Assembly (NCBI GenBank): GCA_029265335.1
Contig: JAJUJN010000005.1
Coordinates: 1 to 19,929 of the forward strand
DNA: 19,929 bases
Source of the DNA: Alcaligenaceae bacterium
Lineage (GTDB): Bacteria; Pseudomonadota; Gammaproteobacteria; Burkholderiales; Burkholderiaceae_B
Direction: 5' to 3'
Shown: in pieces, positions 1 through 8,715 of the stretch
How the letters are laid out: every line of letters begins with the position of its first letter
How positions within the stretch are numbered: position 1 is the first letter of the stretch
Made by a program: the position numbers and the translations under genes
The notes under the pieces: model-generated
Told to the model about the DNA's origin: nothing
What the model saw: the letters and a program-made list of their open reading frames with translations, nothing else
Database searches by the model: none

Positions 1-897
1 ATGGATGACGCTCAGGCCATCGTTGCCTACGAAGGCGGTTACTACGAAAAACACGGCCTCGATGTCGAGTTGATCGAATTCACCTCGGGCACCGACCTGA
101 TCAAGGCGATCGTGGGCGGCCAGCTCGATACCGGCGTGCTGGGCTTCACCAACGGCGCGTCGTGGTCGTCGCGCGGCGCCGATCTGCGAGTGGTGGGGGG
201 TGCACAAGATGGCTTTCACGCCATCGTGGTGCGCGAGAACACCGGCATCGAAACCGTCGCCGACCTCAAAGGCCGCACGCTGGCGTCTCAGAAAGAAGGC
301 AGCACGGCCGATACCGTGCTGCGTGGCGTGGTGTTCCCCGATGCCGGCCTGACCGACGACGACGTTCAGGTCATGGGGGTGAGCCCGCAGGTTGCGGTGC
401 AGTCGCTGGTGGGCGAACGAGTGGATGCAGCCTTTCTGTTCGAACCCCAGGCCACCCTGGCCCAGCTCATCGCGCCAGTCAAGCAAATTTATGAAATCGG
501 CGAAGTTTGGCCCTTTCCCTGCATGGTGGTAATCACCTCGGGCGAGGTGCTCGAAACCAAGAAAGACCTGGTCTGGCAGTCGCTCGACGCGCAGCGTGAG
601 GCGATCGATCTGCTTGAAGAACAACCCGAGGAAGCCGCCGCGCTGATCGCCCACTATTTCATCGCCGAGCCCACGGTCAAGACCCTGGAACACGGCGAGA
701 TCCCACGTGAAGAGGTGATTCGCGACGCGATCGTCAGCCAGAACTTCACGGCCAAACTGAACGAGGCCAACCTGGCCCGTATGCAAGAAATCGCCGACAT
801 CATGCAAGCACGAGGCGCTCTCAAAACGCGCGACGGCTCGCAGTTCGATGTGGCCAGCATTGTGGATCTGAGCTGGCAGGAGGCACGCGGGCTCTGA
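1..897 (+). CDS. ABC transporter substrate-binding protein, SsuA/TauA/NMT1-like (5' partial)
   Basis: Periplasmic solute-binding protein of the group that feeds nitrate-, sulfonate-, taurine- and pyrimidine-precursor-type ABC importers. The visible 298 residues open inside the first lobe: the sequence EGGYYEKHGLDVEL is the usual signature that follows the first beta strand. There is no signal peptide, so the ATG at base 1 is almost certainly internal and the gene begins upstream of the window. Further family features are the GQLDTGVLG segment (about residues 39-47), the DLKGRTLAS hinge-side strand (about 88-96) and a DAAFLFEPQ segment (about 141-149). The stop at 895 is 16 bases before the permease gene, so the two are almost certainly one operon. 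The substrate cannot be read from sequence; a sulfonate, nitrile/aromatic acid or pyrimidine precursor would all fit the family. Confidence 0.85.
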   Translation: MDDAQAIVAYEGGYYEKHGLDVELIEFTSGTDLIKAIVGGQLDTGVLGFTNGASWSSRGADLRVVGGAQDGFHAIVVRENTGIETVADLKGRTLASQKEGSTADTVLRGVVFPDAGLTDDDVQVMGVSPQVAVQSLVGERVDAAFLFEPQATLAQLIAPVKQIYEIGEVWPFPCMVVITSGEVLETKKDLVWQSLDAQREAIDLLEEQPEEAAALIAHYFIAEPTVKTLEHGEIPREEVIRDAIVSQNFTAKLNEANLARMQEIADIMQARGALKTRDGSQFDVASIVDLSWQEARGL

Positions 898-913
898 GCA
901 CCGCAAGCACTGC

Positions 914-1687
914 ATGAGTACACAACCGCGTATCACCGGGAATCGCAAGAAGCTGGCCATGGCGGTTGCCGTGGTCAGCATCCTGTTCTTGTGGCAAGTG
1001 GCGGCATGGATGCTGCCCGACTTTCTCATGCCCGACGTCTGGACGGTCTTCGCCCGTTTGATCGAGGAAATTCCCAGCGCCGATTTTCGGGCCGAATTGG
1101 CGGGCAGCCTCACGCGCCTGGGTTTTGGCTATGGCGCCGCGCTTTTGTTGGGCATCGGGTTTGGTCTGATCGGCGGCGTGCTTTTCTTCTTTCGAGAAGT
1201 GCTGAAGTCGGCCATCATCATTCTGCAATCCATCCCTTCCATTGCCTGGGTGCCGCTGTTCCTCATTCTCATGGGCTTCGGCAATCTGCCCATTATTGTG
1301 GTGGTAGCCCTGGCGGCGTTCTTTCCGGCGGCGTTGTCGGTGATGAACGCCACCGAGAGCGTGCTCAAAGTGCATGTGTCGGCTGCCCGTGTGATGGGAG
1401 CCTCGCGCCTCGCCCTGCTGCGCCGCGTCTATCTGCCTGCCGTCATGCCGGAGCTCATCACGGGGGCACAGCTGGCATTCGGTAATGCCTGGCGTGCGCT
1501 GATTTCGGCGGAAATGCTGATCGGCTTTGGCCAGGGGCTGGGCCGTGCGCTGGCGTACGCTGGCGAAACTGCCGATATGGTGGGTGTGATGACCAATATT
1601 CTGGTCATCGCGATTCTCGCCACCCTGATCGATCTTGTGCTGCTCGAAAATCTCAAGCGGCGCGTGCTGCGCTACCAATACGTGTGA
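914..1687 (+). CDS. ABC transporter permease, SsuC/TauC-like (BPD_transp_1 family)
   Basis: Inner-membrane permease of 257 residues, the normal length for SsuC/TauC-type proteins, with about six hydrophobic segments. The cytoplasmic EAA loop that docks the ATPase is clear at about residues 157-185 (AARVMGAS, then LPAVMPELITG). The segment QSIPSIAWVPL (about 105-115) is also characteristic of the family. It should form a homodimer that takes substrate from the binding protein encoded just upstream. No ATPase gene follows; the ATPase is probably encoded before base 1. The stop codon overlaps the likely GTG start of the next gene by four bases (GTGA), which suggests translational coupling. Confidence 0.9.
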   Translation: MSTQPRITGNRKKLAMAVAVVSILFLWQVAAWMLPDFLMPDVWTVFARLIEEIPSADFRAELAGSLTRLGFGYGAALLLGIGFGLIGGVLFFFREVLKSAIIILQSIPSIAWVPLFLILMGFGNLPIIVVVALAAFFPAALSVMNATESVLKVHVSAARVMGASRLALLRRVYLPAVMPELITGAQLAFGNAWRALISAEMLIGFGQGLGRALAYAGETADMVGVMTNILVIAILATLIDLVLLENLKRRVLRYQYV

Positions 1688-2520
1688 AGAGTGAGATGGC
1701 GTTGAATATGCAACGAGGCCGCCGTGCCGCAAGCAGCAGATTCTGGCTGGCCGCCGCGCTGGGCGCAGCCTGGCTCGCCCTGATGCCTGGCGTGCAGGCA
1801 GAGCCCGCTCAGGCGCCGCTCACCATCGCCGTGGGCCACCAACCCGATCCACTGCTGCCTGGCGCTCGCCCACGAACCGCGCCGGGCATCGAGCTGGTTC
1901 TGGCCCAGAATCTCGCCCGCCAACAAGCGCGCCCGCTTGAGCTGAAAACACTTTCATCGGCACAATTAGCGGGACAAGGTTGGCAAAACAGCACTGAGCT
2001 GGCTTTTGTTCGTGTGCCGCGGGGCAACGCAGCTCCCGCTGGCGTGCAGTGGCACTCACTCGACTATGTCACGCACCCCATGGCCATCATGCGCACCGAT
2101 ACCGACATACGGGGCTGGCGTGACCTTGCGGATCGCACCGTGTGCTTGATACGCGGCACGCAATACGTCGGCAAAATATCCCAACAATATGGCGCCATCG
2201 AGCAGATCTACAGCACGCCCACCGAAGCCTTGATTGGCGTGCGCATTGGCAGCTGTGACGCCCTGGTGCACGATGACCGTTTTCTGGATGCTTTGCTGGA
2301 GTATCCCGAGTGGCAGAAATTCTCGGCCCAGTTACGCAGCGGCGAGGCCACGGAACTGGTACTGGCGAGCGCAACCGCCGATCGTCAGGGCACGGAACAG
2401 GCCGCAGCCGCCGTACGTGCCTGGCACAAGCAAAAACACATCAACACCCTCCTCAAAAGTCGCGCTCAGGAAATCGCCTTCGAGGTGTATCTGGAGCAGG
2501 ACGTGCCCGACTGCCACTGA
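1684..2520 (+). CDS. Periplasmic substrate-binding protein, family 3-like (type 2 periplasmic binding fold)
   Basis: A 278-residue exported protein. The N-terminus has a basic stretch (RGRR), a hydrophobic core and an AxA-type cleavage site ending VQA at about residue 39. The mature part resembles family 3 (amino-acid/polar ligand) binding proteins: an LTIAVG first strand, a TVCLIRGTQY segment matching the usual 'vGvqrGT' strand-turn, and GSCDALVHDD matching the usual 'GrvDavv.Dd' strand. It ends EVYLEQDVPDCH. This family differs from the NMT1-like binding protein two genes upstream. The start is uncertain: GTG 1684 overlaps the permease stop (GTGA), ATG 1696 has only a weak GAAGAG upstream, and ATG 1708 is also possible; all keep the signal peptide. 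It may be an accessory or alternative receptor for the same permease, or a ligand sensor. The ligand is unknown. Confidence 0.75.
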   Translation: MKSEMALNMQRGRRAASSRFWLAAALGAAWLALMPGVQAEPAQAPLTIAVGHQPDPLLPGARPRTAPGIELVLAQNLARQQARPLELKTLSSAQLAGQGWQNSTELAFVRVPRGNAAPAGVQWHSLDYVTHPMAIMRTDTDIRGWRDLADRTVCLIRGTQYVGKISQQYGAIEQIYSTPTEALIGVRIGSCDALVHDDRFLDALLEYPEWQKFSAQLRSGEATELVLASATADRQGTEQAAAAVRAWHKQKHINTLLKSRAQEIAFEVYLEQDVPDCH

Positions 2521-2541
2521 CCGTGGGCCTGCACCGCACAC

Positions 2542-3333
2542 TCAGCGCGTGTTGAGATACTCTCGCGGCGACACACCCAGTACCCGCTTGAACATGGTGG
2601 CAAAGGCGCTTGGGCTTTCGTAGCCCAGATCGAGCGCCACATGAGTGACCGGCTGCCCGCTGCTCAGACGACGCACGGCCTCGAGCACACAGGCCTGCTT
2701 GCGCCACTGCACAAAACTCAGCCCGGTTTCCGCCCGGAATCGCCGGTAAAGCGTACCTGCTCCCACCGGCATGGCCAGCGCTTCGTTGCCCTGCCTGACC
2801 GGCTGCCGCAGAATCTGCTCGCACAGCTCGAGGAGGTCTGGGCTCTCGGGCATGGGCAGCTCGAGCGCGCAAGGCTCCAGGCGCATAATTTCACGCACCG
2901 CGAGCTCGCTCATGAGATTGGCGGCTTCGGCGTCTTGAGTGACTTCGGGCGAAGTGAGCCGACGAATGAGCTCCGTGAGCAGCGGGCTCAAATGAAGCAC
3001 GACACACTCCGAAGGCAAGGGCGCCGCACTGGCAGCGTCGAGATAAAGCGAGCGCATTTGCAGATCGCCCTGGGCGTCGATGGCGTGCATCACCCCCGCC
3101 GGCAACCAGAGGGCGCGATCGCGCGGCACCAGCCAGGCGCGACCCGGAGTGCGCACGAATATGGCGCCAGCAGTGGCCAGAAGAAATTGGCCACGCACAT
3201 GCTGATGGGCTGCAATGTGAGTGCCCGCCGGCAGCTTGATCTGCCGAGCGACCAGCATGGGCGCCCGCGCCGCGGGGGGCAGATCGACCGGGCGCGAGGG
3301 ATCGGTAACGAGTTGCAGAGTAGCCGTGTCCAT
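2542..3333 (-). CDS. AraC-family transcriptional regulator with N-terminal cupin, NimR-like
   Basis: DNA-binding regulator of 263 residues. The N-terminal half is an AraC-type cupin sensor (HQHVRGQFLLA, then RALWLPAGVMHAI and MRSLYLDAA). The C-terminal roughly 100 residues are the double helix-turn-helix domain, ending with the conserved DLGYESPSAFATMFKR and GVSPREYL. This cupin-plus-HTH arrangement matches the NimR (YeaM)/YdeC group, members of which control adjacent MFS exporters. The frame stays open upstream to 3495 but would then run into the MFS gene; ATG 3333 keeps the cupin complete and leaves a 63-base divergent intergenic region. The gene is read away from the MFS gene at 3397, so it most likely controls that gene and possibly itself. 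The effector is unknown. There is no good Shine-Dalgarno sequence before the ATG. Confidence 0.88.
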   Translation of the reverse strand: MDTATLQLVTDPSRPVDLPPAARAPMLVARQIKLPAGTHIAAHQHVRGQFLLATAGAIFVRTPGRAWLVPRDRALWLPAGVMHAIDAQGDLQMRSLYLDAASAAPLPSECVVLHLSPLLTELIRRLTSPEVTQDAEAANLMSELAVREIMRLEPCALELPMPESPDLLELCEQILRQPVRQGNEALAMPVGAGTLYRRFRAETGLSFVQWRKQACVLEAVRRLSSGQPVTHVALDLGYESPSAFATMFKRVLGVSPREYLNTR

Positions 3334-3341
3334 TTCGCGAT

Positions 3342-3347
3342 AGTCTA
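3342..3347 (-). promoter_or_regulatory. Possible -10 box for the AraC-family gene
   Basis: Read on the minus strand the sequence is TAGACT, ending eight bases before the ATG at 3333. If used, transcription would start at or within one or two bases of the start codon, giving a leaderless or nearly leaderless mRNA, consistent with the lack of a ribosome binding site. No convincing -35 box is seen. Weak evidence. Confidence 0.25.
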
Positions 3348-3370
3348 GCAACAACCCTCGAAAGTCGGTA

Positions 3371-3385
3371 GCTCTCTTAGAGGGC
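3371..3385. promoter_or_regulatory. Imperfect palindrome in the AraC/MFS divergent region (candidate operator)
   Basis: GCTCT-CTT-AGAGGGC is a short imperfect inverted repeat in the 63-base gap between the divergent regulator and transporter genes. A regulator site is expected in this gap, but AraC proteins often bind direct repeats and this repeat is short. The AGGG inside it could also serve as a distant Shine-Dalgarno for the MFS gene (12 bases before ATG 3397). Confidence 0.2.
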
Positions 3386-3396
3386 AGAATATCCGC

Positions 3397-4665
3397 ATGA
3401 CTACCCAAACTCCCGTTTCTGCTGCAGCCCCCGAAACCGCGGATCACCCGCGTTCGGTCAGTTTGCTGCTCAATTATGCCCACGCGCTCGATCACCTTTT
3501 TCTGTTGATCTTTGCCACCGCAGTGGTCACGATCGCAGCCGAGTTTGGCTTCGCGCGCTGGGAAGATCTCATGCCTTACGGCGTGGGCGCCTTTTTTCTC
3601 TTCGGCCTGGCTTCGGTGCCGGCGGGCCGCCTGGGCGACCTCTGGGGTCGGCGCCAGATGATGCTGGTGTTCTTCTTCGGCATCGGCGGCGCTTCACTGT
3701 TCACTGCCCTGGCGCAAGGCCCGTGGCAACTGGCCATTGGCCTGTCCCTCATCGGTTTGTTTGCGTCCATTTACCATCCGGTGGGCATTCCCATGCTGGT
3801 GCAGCGCACGCGACGTCCCGGCAGAACCATCGGCATCAACGGCCTGGCCGGCAACCTGGGGGTGGCCGCGGCTGCCCTGCTCACCGGCTTTTTGGTGCAA
3901 TGGTGGGGCTGGCGTGCTGCCTTCGTGGTGCCGGGGTTGGCCGCCATCGCCGGTGGGGTGGCGTTTGCCATATTCTGCGGCCCGCAAGGCCCGGCCCCAG
4001 GCCGCACGCGCAAACCACCCAAGGTGGTGCTGCCGCCCAATCAGCTGGCACGCGCCCTGTTTGTGATGACCGCAGCCTCGGCCACCGGCGCCATGTTGTT
4101 CAACTTCACCACCAACGGCAACACGCAGATGCTCACTGAGCGCTTTGCCGGCATTATCGACGACCCGGCACTGATCGGCGCGCTCCTGGCCACCATCTAC
4201 GTGGTGGCATCGCTCACCCAGGTGATCGTGGGCTATCTGATCGATCGGGTGCAGCTCAAGCGCTTGTATTTCTTCATCGTGCTCTGCCAGATTCCGTGGC
4301 TGCTGCTGGCTGCGGTGTCGAGCGGGTGGTGGCTGTTCGCCGCCCTCCTGGGCGTCATGGTGTTTCTGTTCGGCAGCATCCCCTTCACTGACGCCATGAT
4401 CGTGACTTATGTGGACGACCGCATTCGCTCGCGAGTGGCAGGCATGCGCCTGGCCGTGTCGTTCGGCATCAGCTCATTGGCCGTTTGGCTGCTGGGGCCG
4501 GTGGTAAAAGCATCCAGTTTTACTGCGCTCTTCACGGGCATGGCCGTGATAGCCCTGGGCACTGCATTCGCTGTGCTCATGCTGCCCGGCAGCAGCAGCC
4601 ACAGCAAAGCGTCCGAAACCGACAAAGCCGATAAACCCCTGAGCGGCCACCTCGCCGAGAGTTGA
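3397..4665 (+). CDS. MFS transporter (probable efflux type)
   Basis: A 422-residue major facilitator protein with about 12 hydrophobic segments. The conserved loop between helices 2 and 3 is present as AGRLGDLWGRRQM (about residues 73-85). The helix-4 region reads SIYHPVGIPMLV, where fosmidomycin-resistance-like (Fsr) transporters have a related YHPxG motif, so it probably belongs near that group. The middle of the protein has a polar loop (GPAPGRTRKPPK, about 205-216), as expected between the two six-helix halves. The last roughly 25 residues are a charged cytoplasmic tail. It diverges from the AraC-family gene, so induction by a toxic compound through that regulator is the simplest idea. 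It ends just before a strong intrinsic terminator. Substrate unknown; efflux is inferred from family and context. Confidence 0.87.
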   Translation: MTTQTPVSAAAPETADHPRSVSLLLNYAHALDHLFLLIFATAVVTIAAEFGFARWEDLMPYGVGAFFLFGLASVPAGRLGDLWGRRQMMLVFFFGIGGASLFTALAQGPWQLAIGLSLIGLFASIYHPVGIPMLVQRTRRPGRTIGINGLAGNLGVAAAALLTGFLVQWWGWRAAFVVPGLAAIAGGVAFAIFCGPQGPAPGRTRKPPKVVLPPNQLARALFVMTAASATGAMLFNFTTNGNTQMLTERFAGIIDDPALIGALLATIYVVASLTQVIVGYLIDRVQLKRLYFFIVLCQIPWLLLAAVSSGWWLFAALLGVMVFLFGSIPFTDAMIVTYVDDRIRSRVAGMRLAVSFGISSLAVWLLGPVVKASSFTALFTGMAVIALGTAFAVLMLPGSSSHSKASETDKADKPLSGHLAES

Positions 4666-4685
4666 TCGGTGTAAGTGGCTCGTTT

Positions 4686-4736
4686 CCCCGGATGGCACGG
4701 GCATCTCGTGCGCGTGCCATCCGGGGTTTATTTTTT
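4686..4736 (+). terminator. Strong Rho-independent terminator after the MFS gene
   Basis: A perfect 14-bp stem (CCCCGGATGGCACG at 4686-4699 pairing with 4713-4726) with a 13-base loop is followed by TTTATTTTTT (4727-4736). It starts 21 bases after the MFS stop. The T-run is on the plus strand only, so it terminates the plus-strand transcript; for the opposing gene it would be a hairpin without a U-tract. The stop codon of the opposing MFS gene (4728-4730) lies inside the T-run. Confidence 0.93.
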
Positions 4737-5915
4737 GGCCAACTGAAGTTCGCGCCGCGTCAGGCTGCGTGCAAAAACCATGCCCAGCACTGGCAAGCCT
4801 ACCAAGCCCAACACAAAGCCGGCACGGGCACCCCAGGCATCCACCAGCGGCGATATCGCCGCCACGCCCAGGGCTTGCCCCATGAACAGCAGGGTCACAA
4901 ACAGTGCCACGCCCGTGCCTCGGGCTTGCGGCGCCATCTGGGTGGCATGGGTTTGCAAGGTGTTGTGCAACATGTAAAAGCCCAGACCGAAAATAAAGCA
5001 TCCAGACAGTGCCCAGGCCCAGTGCGGGCCCAGCACCAGCACCAACAGCCCCAGCCCCATCAGCAATCCGCCATAACCCGCCAGACCGCGTTCGCCCATG
5101 CGCGCCAGCATGCGTTTTGCGGTGCGCGAGTACACCAAACCGCCCACCCCGAACAGCGTGACCAGCGCCCCCGCCCAGGTGAGTGCTACACCGAACCGAC
5201 TGTGCAAATACGTGGGAATGAAAACGAGAGACGAAAAAACCAGAGCGCCTTCGATGAAGCCAAAGGCGCTGATGCGGCGCGCCCAGCCGATGCGCAGCAC
5301 ACCTTTCACTTGAGTGAGAAACGAGGCATCGCTTACCTGCGCACCTACCGCCACCGGCAGCCGGCGCATCATGGCCAGCGCCACCACCGTAAACCCGACT
5401 GCCAAGGCCAGGAAAGCCCAGCGCCAGCCGATATAGTCGGCAAAAAGGCCACCCGCCCATTGGCCCACGATCATGCCCAAAATCAGCGCGGTGAGAAACT
5501 GCGCCAGCACGGCCTGTCGCTGCCCGTAAGGCACAGCGTCGCCGATGAAGGCCAGGCACAAGGGCACGATCCCGCCGGCCGCGGCGCCAGCCAGCGCCCG
5601 CAAACCCACCATCGCTTCCAGCGAGGGCGCAAAGATCAACGCCAGGTTGAGCACCGCAGAGACCACGACCGCCACCCGGATCACATGAGCCTTGCCATAG
5701 CGGTCGCCAAACGGACCATAAATGAGCTGGAAGATGCCGTAGGCAATCACGAACATCGACACGGTATAGGCGGCTGCGCCGGTGCTGGTGTGAAATTGGT
5801 CGGCGAGGGCCGGCAGCATCGCATCGCAGATGCGCATGCCCGACATACTGGCAAAGGCCGCCATCGCCAGCATGAAAAATCGTTGCTGGCCGCTGGCAGG
5901 TTGGGATTCGGTCAT
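4728..5915 (-). CDS. MFS transporter, DHA1-like
   Basis: A 395-residue major facilitator protein with about 12 hydrophobic segments and no large insert. The helix 2-3 loop reads IYGPFGDRYGKAHVI, a good match to the MFS GxxxDRxGR motif. The helix-5 region GMIVGQWAGGLFADYIGWRW matches the antiporter-type motif C/PESP-like region of drug:H+ antiporters, so export is more likely than import. ATG 5915 is preferred; the frame continues to TTG 5960, giving 15 extra residues with no hydrophobic or conserved character, and neither start has a clear Shine-Dalgarno. It is convergent with the MFS gene at 3397 and divergent from alaS. The stop TAA overlaps the T-run of the opposing terminator. Substrate unknown. 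Confidence 0.87.
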   Translation of the reverse strand: MTESQPASGQQRFFMLAMAAFASMSGMRICDAMLPALADQFHTSTGAAAYTVSMFVIAYGIFQLIYGPFGDRYGKAHVIRVAVVVSAVLNLALIFAPSLEAMVGLRALAGAAAGGIVPLCLAFIGDAVPYGQRQAVLAQFLTALILGMIVGQWAGGLFADYIGWRWAFLALAVGFTVVALAMMRRLPVAVGAQVSDASFLTQVKGVLRIGWARRISAFGFIEGALVFSSLVFIPTYLHSRFGVALTWAGALVTLFGVGGLVYSRTAKRMLARMGERGLAGYGGLLMGLGLLVLVLGPHWAWALSGCFIFGLGFYMLHNTLQTHATQMAPQARGTGVALFVTLLFMGQALGVAAISPLVDAWGARAGFVLGLVGLPVLGMVFARSLTRRELQLAKK

Positions 5916-5996
5916 AAACAAGTAGGATGTGAAACGGGTTGCCGGGTTCGGGCGATCCAACGATACCGCAAGACGCCACCGCCTTGCTCGACACGC

Positions 5997-6022
5997 TTGA
6001 TTTACCCTCTACCCTCTATAAT
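5997..6022 (+). promoter_or_regulatory. Probable promoter of the alaS operon
   Basis: A perfect TATAAT -10 box lies at 6017-6022, 33 bases before the alaS ATG. The best -35-like hexamer is TTGATT at 5997-6002, but the spacer is only 14 bases, so the -35 contact is poor or another element helps. The region has lower GC than its surroundings. No T-box or leader peptide is visible. Confidence 0.55.
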
Positions 6023-6055
6023 CAGACGTTTATCTCAGGAATCCGTGCACTGGCC

Positions 6056-8704
6056 ATGGCCTTCACATCTGCTGAAATCCGTTCGAAGTTTCTGCAATTC
6101 TTCGAGTCGAAGGGGCACACTACCGTGCCATCGGCCTCTCTGGTGCCGAGCAACGACCCCACCCTGCTGTTCACCAACGCTGGCATGGTGCCGTTCAAAG
6201 ACGTGTTTCTAGGGCGCGAAACGCGCCCATACAGCCGCGCGGCCAGCAGTCAGCGCTGTGTACGCGCCGGAGGCAAGCATAACGATCTCGATATAGTGGG
6301 TTACACCGCTATGCACCACTCCTTCTTCGATTTGCTGGGCAACTTCATCTTCGGCGATTACTTCAAGCGCGAAGCCATCCAATACGCCTGGGAGTTGCTC
6401 ACCACCTCGTTCGGCCTGCCCGCCGAGCGCCTGTGGGTCACCGTCTATGAGGCCGACGACGAGGCCTACAACATCTGGAAAGACGAAGTCGGCGTGCCCG
6501 CCGAGCGCATCGTGCGCATCGGCGACAACCACGGCGCCCCCTACGCTTCCGACAACTTCTGGCAAATGGCCGACACCGGCCCTTGTGGGCCTTGTTCCGA
6601 AATCTTCTACGATCACGGGCCAGATGTGTGGGGTGGCCCACCCGGCTCTCCCGACGAAGACGGCGATCGCTACATCGAGATCTGGAACCTCGTGTTCATG
6701 CAGTACGACCGCGACGCCAACGGCAAGCTGAACCCGTTGCCCAAGCCTTGCGTGGATACCGGCATGGGCCTGGAGCGCATCGCCGCAGTGCTGCAAAAGG
6801 TGCACTCCAACTACGAAATCGACATCTTCCAGAACCTCATTCGTGCAGCAGCCCGTGAGGTGGCGGCCAATGGCGGCCAGACGCCCGACCTCACCGACAA
6901 CTCACTCAAGGTGATCGCCGACCATATCCGCGCCTGTGCGTTTCTCATTGTCGATGGCGTGATCCCAGGCAACGAAGGTCGGGGCTATGTCCTGCGGCGC
7001 ATCATCCGCCGCGCGCTGCGTCACGGCTACAAGCTGGGGCAAACTCAACCCTTCTTTCACCGTCTGGTGCCCGATCTGGTGGCCGAAATGGGCCAGGCCT
7101 TCCCCGAGCTCGCCGAAGCCAGCGAGCGGGTGTCGCGGGTGCTGCGCCAGGAAGAAGAACGATTTGGCGAAACTCTCGAACATGGCATGCGCATCCTCGA
7201 TGGTGCACTTGCCAAACTGGAAGCCAGTCAAACCAGAATGCTCGATGGCGACACGGCTTTCACCCTCTACGATACCTACGGCTTTCCCCTCGACCTCACC
7301 GCCGACATCTGTCGCGAGCGCAATGTCGAAGTGGATGTCGCCGCCTTCGATCGAGCCATGCAGCAGCAGCGCGATCAGGCACGCGCGGCCGGCAAGTTCA
7401 AAATGGCTGCCGGCCTTAGCTATGAAGGAGACACCACCGACTTCCGCGGCTACGACTCGCTCGTGGAAGAAGCCCGCGTTGTGGCGCTCTACGCAGATGG
7501 CACCGCGGTGAAGCAACTCGAGGCAGGCACTGCCGACGCCGTAGTGGTGCTCGACCGCACGCCCTTTTATGCCGAGGCGGGGGGCCAGCACGGTGATTCC
7601 GGCGAGCTCACCACCCCAGCGGGCGCGCGCTTTGCGGTGCTCGACACACAAAAGGTGCAGGCCGACGTCTTCGGCCACCATGGCACCCTGCAAACCGGCG
7701 TGCTCACAGTGGGCGACGCCGTCCGCGCCCAGGTAGACGCCGTACGGCGTCAGCACACCATCCGCAATCACTCCGCCACGCATTTACTGCACAAGGCGCT
7801 GCGTGAGGTGCTCGGTTCGCATGTGCAACAAAAAGGCTCACTGGTAGACGACGAAAAAACCCGTTTCGATTTCGCCCACGATGCGCCGCTTACCCAAGAG
7901 CAGATCGAGGCGGTAGAAGCCATCGTCAACCGCGAGGTGCTGGCCAACACACCGGTGGGCACCCAAATGATGAGCTACGACGACGCGGTTCAGGGCGGCG
8001 CCGTCGCACTATTTGGCGAGAAATACGGCGACCAGGTGCGTGTGCTCGACATCGGCTTTTCTCGCGAACTCTGCGGTGGCACCCATGTCCAGCGCACCGG
8101 CGATATCGGCCTGTTCAAAATCGTGAGCGAAGGTGGCGTTGCCGCTGGGGTCCGTCGCCTCGAGGCGATCACCGGCGAACATGCGCTGCGCTGGGTTCAG
8201 AACACGGCCAACCAGCTCCACGAAGCGGCCAGCCTGTTGCGCACCCAGCCGGCGGAGCTCGCGCCGCGCATTCAGCAATTGCAGGCCGAGGTCAAGGCAC
8301 TCGAAAAAGAGCTCGCCCAGGCCCGCGACAAGCTCACGGCCAGTGCGGGTGCCGATCTCGCCAGTCAGGCGGTGAAGCACGGCGATGTGGCGGTACTCGT
8401 CACCTCCCTGGAAGGGGTAGACGCCAAGGCCATGCGCGGTATGCTCGATCAATTGAAGGATAAACTGGGGCGTGCCGTGATCCTGCTGGCCACCAGCGCC
8501 AACGGCAAAGTCAATCTGGCGGCAGGCGTCACCAAAGACCTTACCGGCACCGTCAAGGCTGGCGAACTGGTGAACGTGGCCGCCCAGAAGGTTGGCGGCA
8601 AAGGCGGCGGACGCCCCGATATGGCAATGGCCGGTGGCAGCGACCCCGCCGGCCTGCCGGCCGCTCTCGACGCCGCTCGCGAATGGATTGCGGCACAGCT
8701 TTGA
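6056..8704 (+). CDS. alaS: Alanine--tRNA ligase
   Basis: Class II aminoacyl-tRNA synthetase of 882 residues (E. coli AlaRS has 876) that charges tRNA-Ala and edits mischarged Ser and Gly. The domains are in the usual order. The catalytic core has TNAGM (about 40-44), [10 protein letters not shown] (about 65-74, including the motif 2 Arg and Lys) and motif 3 DTGMGLERI. The editing domain carries the zinc-binding HSATH (His572, His576) and CGGTH (Cys673, His677). A coiled-coil stretch and C-Ala domain follow, ending [18 protein letters not shown] 6056 is chosen because family alignment begins with [11 protein letters not shown]; an AGGA at 6037-6040 is rather distant. The frame is open upstream to 5939, but those codons are promoter sequence. 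Oddity: residues 79-98 differ from the usual bacterial consensus at about seven positions. First gene of a likely operon with the TusA-like gene and yciO. Confidence 0.97.
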   Translation: MAFTSAEIRSKFLQFFESKGHTTVPSASLVPSNDPTLLFTNAGMVPFKDVFLGRETRPYSRAASSQRCVRAGGKHNDLDIVGYTAMHHSFFDLLGNFIFGDYFKREAIQYAWELLTTSFGLPAERLWVTVYEADDEAYNIWKDEVGVPAERIVRIGDNHGAPYASDNFWQMADTGPCGPCSEIFYDHGPDVWGGPPGSPDEDGDRYIEIWNLVFMQYDRDANGKLNPLPKPCVDTGMGLERIAAVLQKVHSNYEIDIFQNLIRAAAREVAANGGQTPDLTDNSLKVIADHIRACAFLIVDGVIPGNEGRGYVLRRIIRRALRHGYKLGQTQPFFHRLVPDLVAEMGQAFPELAEASERVSRVLRQEEERFGETLEHGMRILDGALAKLEASQTRMLDGDTAFTLYDTYGFPLDLTADICRERNVEVDVAAFDRAMQQQRDQARAAGKFKMAAGLSYEGDTTDFRGYDSLVEEARVVALYADGTAVKQLEAGTADAVVVLDRTPFYAEAGGQHGDSGELTTPAGARFAVLDTQKVQADVFGHHGTLQTGVLTVGDAVRAQVDAVRRQHTIRNHSATHLLHKALREVLGSHVQQKGSLVDDEKTRFDFAHDAPLTQEQIEAVEAIVNREVLANTPVGTQMMSYDDAVQGGAVALFGEKYGDQVRVLDIGFSRELCGGTHVQRTGDIGLFKIVSEGGVAAGVRRLEAITGEHALRWVQNTANQLHEAASLLRTQPAELAPRIQQLQAEVKALEKELAQARDKLTASAGADLASQAVKHGDVAVLVTSLEGVDAKAMRGMLDQLKDKLGRAVILLATSANGKVNLAAGVTKDLTGTVKAGELVNVAAQKVGGKGGGRPDMAMAGGSDPAGLPAALDAAREWIAAQL

Positions 8705-8715
8705 GGAGTTCCCAC

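Noticed and set aside
5916..5960. TTG start at 5960 for the second MFS gene
   Set aside because: It adds 15 residues without conservation or a Shine-Dalgarno, and ATG 5915 gives a normal MFS N-terminus.
4474..5994. A 506-codon minus-strand frame and a 516-codon plus-strand frame (4662-6212) over the second MFS gene
   Set aside because: Both are shadows of the MFS gene at 4728-5915; the products lack membrane segments or known motifs, while the MFS frame has a clear 12-helix pattern and the helix 2-3 loop motif.
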